A DNA stretch of 64,000 bases from positions 1 to 64,000 of the forward strand of contig JAQFVV010013338.1 of assembly GCA_028023455.1 (NCBI GenBank). The letters are read 5' to 3'. Position numbers and translations under genes: made by a program. The notes below the pieces were generated by a model. It was not told where the DNA came from, did no database searches, and saw nothing but the letters and a program-made list of their open reading frames with translations. Source of the stretch: Epiperipatus broadwayi (lineage: Eukaryota > Onychophora > Udeonychophora > Euonychophora > Peripatidae). Below, piece after piece: positions 61,304 through 64,000 of this stretch; position 1 is the stretch's first letter; each line of letters opens with the position of its first letter.

Positions 61304-64000
61304 TAGCGCACATATGATTTTGGGCTAACTTGTCATTAAAAAGGATTTTTAAAAAACTAATGAATAAATTTCAGTGGATAGTACACATTAAAAAATGATA
61401 AAAAACAGCTTGAAAATTTCAAGTCTTTCATGATGAATAAAAGTAATTGACCATTAAATTGAAAATGCATTGTAATAATAAGCATAATTAAATTTACAGT
61501 GAGTGATGATACCTGTTATAATAGAATTGAGTTAATTTTATTTTCAAACATAATTTAAAACCTATAACAGGAAGAGAATTGTTCTATTCTTAGTTGTAGT
61601 GAACAATAAAACTAATGCCAAAAAAGAAATACTGACTAAAATCCTGAAAATATTCCAATTAGAGTATATAAAGATAAATACCTCTTGATATTGTGCTTTA
61701 AGAAAGAGTGAAGCTTGTTCTTGCTTAGAAGGCAACATCAAACAAGTAATAGAGAACTTAGTAAACTAGAAAGTAATAACAGTTGTCAAATATTGAGAAT
61801 GGTCCTCTCTGTTGTTATATTACAAAATTGAATGATCATATTCTTACACTAAAGAATGTAAATCTCTGTTAACAATGATCTAAAGAAAAGTATGTAACCC
61901 ATTCCAAATGTAAGATGGATGCTAATAAGTTTGGAAGGACCTAAACTTTTATAAAGTTTGATCTGAATGCCAGATCTAATCAAATACCAATGTTAGTGGA
62001 AATGGGCAACTACAACATACAATAACAGGGAACATATTTCAAGTGAAGGCAGATATATTACTAAATGAAATAAATAGCACTACACCACACTTTAATTATC
62101 TACTGGTTACAGCTACTTTAACAAGCTTGTTGGGCAGTAGTTTAATTACATTATTGAGTAACTTCCAGACTTTAAAGTTAAAATGGCTCCATAATGTTCA
62201 CATGGAATGCAAAAAAAACTTTCTTAGACAAATTATTATAACTAAAGGTAAATAACCTGATCTAAAAAAAAATTACACAACTATAAACCAATAAATATAT
62301 GAATTGAAAAAGGTACTGCATTTGACCCAGCTTTGCAACACTATTCTCACTCTAAGAAAAATAAGTACAATATTAGGTCTTGTTTCCAACATATTCTTTT
62401 TTGTAAATGTGAGATTAAATATGTAATCAAAATCTCATGCCCCACAATTATATGTAATAATCAGAGCAAATTTCAGTGCTTGACTGCAGCACATATTTTC
62501 ATTATTGATAGAAGCTTTTTAATGTAATTTTGAAGAATCAAATGTTCACATTATGTGCATTAACACACATGCTCATATATATATATGTGTGTATTGTTTA
62601 TACTAAATTTAATGTAATTATAAGGGACTTCAACTCGAACTTTCAAGCTCCATACATCTATAAAATTCATCTTATACAATTGACACACATGATCACGTAT
62701 GTGTGAAAAAGATAAATGATCTCAAATATATACATTTTTGTTAAGCCAGCAGTCATCAGTTGGTTCAGATCACAATCTCACACACATATATATATAATCA
62801 GTGCTCAGTTTGTATTAAGATAGCATATCTTCAAACTTTAATAGACAAGTTTCAATCTTCTCCATTCATAAACTATTCTGGCATCCATTTTATTGAAAAT
62901 CCAAAGATGTAATCCTCAAAACCCATGTGGATGCAAATTGTATTGCCAAGATGAATCAAGATTTAATTGTATTCATAAATCTTGTAATAATCATAATAAT
63001 ATAAAAGAATCTCACTTGTTTTAAACTTTAAGTATATGTTCAATGTAATTTCTATTTTGTCTCGTAGCATTTTCAATTTATTTTTTCCATGTAAATAGTA
63101 GTATAAATTAAATATTGAAGAACACAAAAGTTACTTCTAATTTTTTATAACAAATCAAAATTAAATGTTGAAAGAAAAATAAGATATAAAATTATAATTA
63201 AAAGTCTCCATTAATTACATATAACAGAAATTTAATAAGTTAACTATGTTTGATTTAAATAAATGACATACTTAATTAAATATGTATAGACAATCATATA
63301 TTCATAAATTTTAATAGAATAAGTAAAACTAATATAAATTAAGAAACTAAATAAATTTTATTGAATCAACTTTATATAGAATTAATTAATTTAGCCACGT
63401 TAAATAGTTATAAACTTAGTTCTTGATGATTGTATGATTTACAACCATGGTAAAAAATAATATATTATTACTATTTGATTTTTATATTAACATTTACAGT
63501 TAAAGTAACAATATTAGACTTCAATATATTGGAAAAATAAAAATAAAATAATGTAAGTAATTTTGTAGATTTATTTAATGTTAGTTGAAGTGATAAAATA
63601 ATTTTTAAGCATTATTTAAATTATATTTTATTAATTTTCAATCTTCTTTATAATGAAAATTAAAAACTCAATTAACATAATACAGCTCTCATTAAATAAA
63701 ATCAGTGTATTATTATATTATCACTTAACCACCATTTCTTATGCTTGTACAGAGTAGCACTACTGTAGGGAGAGTTTTGCCTCTGTTTTAATTATTACAT
63801 TAACGAATTTAAAGTTATATTTTTTTAAATCAACTTAATATTTTTTAAACAGTTATGCATATACATATTATAAATCAAATAACTTTTTATAGAAAGATCA
63901 TAAATTTAATACATTGACATGAAATAATTTAAAATTATTAATTTAATTAATTAAATTCTATGAAGAAAAAATAATAGAAAAAATGTTAAATGATCCTTTT
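61304..64000. other. AT-rich stretch, no gene recognised
   Basis: Short frames at 62043-62255 and 62333-62527 have no recognised motif. A small palindromic TA/GT block lies at about 62562-62594. Otherwise this is AT-rich DNA to the window end. Confidence 0.5.

Noticed and set aside
62043-62527. Two 64-70 codon frames near the right end
   Set aside because: No motif, no coding-like composition and no neighbouring element that would explain them.

Overview
The window is eukaryotic, very AT-rich DNA (roughly a quarter G+C by eye), built mostly of transposable elements. Nothing bacterial is visible. RTE-type LINE, Penelope-like elements (PLEs) with a GIY-YIG endonuclease, a Gypsy-like LTR element, hAT and TA-target DNA transposons, at least fourteen (TA)n tracts and a 322-bp satellite together suggest a repeat-rich invertebrate animal. 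The phylum cannot be fixed from the sequence. No complete host protein gene is recognised. The only host-like signal is a TATA+initiator promoter with a possible noncoding first exon at 3.87-4.23 kb.

Layout. 0-7.5 kb: AT-rich intergenic DNA with a degenerate short tandem repeat, a tRNA-like/SINE-head sequence and the candidate promoter. 7.55-11.65 kb: a nearly homogeneous 322-bp satellite, about 12.7 copies. 12.8-15.3 kb: a minus-strand 5'-truncated RTE LINE bounded by (TA)n, whose truncated end is mirrored as a 41-bp inverted repeat. 15.96-16.87 kb: a non-autonomous hAT element with a perfect 8-bp target duplication. 18.7-19.8 kb: a snap-back piece of a PLE end and an old PLE RT relic. 22.4-27.5 kb: a fold-back element, then a decayed CR1-like LINE (SGNH ORF1, endonuclease, RT) interrupted by an alternating tandem repeat and a 1.45-kb TA-target transposon.

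27.9-58.6 kb: a cluster of one PLE family (PLE-1) arranged head-to-head and tail-to-tail around (TA)n hinges. One plus-strand copy (30.4-33.2 kb) is nearly full length, broken by a single missing G in a G-run. Into the 5' UTR of its inverted partner a 20.15-kb LTR array has inserted (35871-56023): LTR-internal-LTR-internal-LTR. Its LTRs are about 4.5 kb and its internal regions about 3.3 kb. Each internal region encodes a Gag-like protein only (759 aa, intact in the second), followed by a 48-codon out-of-frame stub of the integrase C-terminus. That stub shows the element arose by deletion of pol from a Gypsy-type ancestor. 58.6-61.3 kb: a second PLE family (PLE-2), again as a head-to-head inverted pair. 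61.3-64 kb: AT-rich DNA with nothing recognised.

How the parts work together: the PLE-1 product (RT plus GIY-YIG nuclease) could have mobilised its own copies. The gag-only element has its own LTRs, primer-binding site, polypurine tract and Gag, but would need RT, protease and integrase from a relative elsewhere. Nested insertions give an order: LINE before TA-target element; PLE-1 palindrome before the LTR array and before the MITE at 56.5-57.5 kb.
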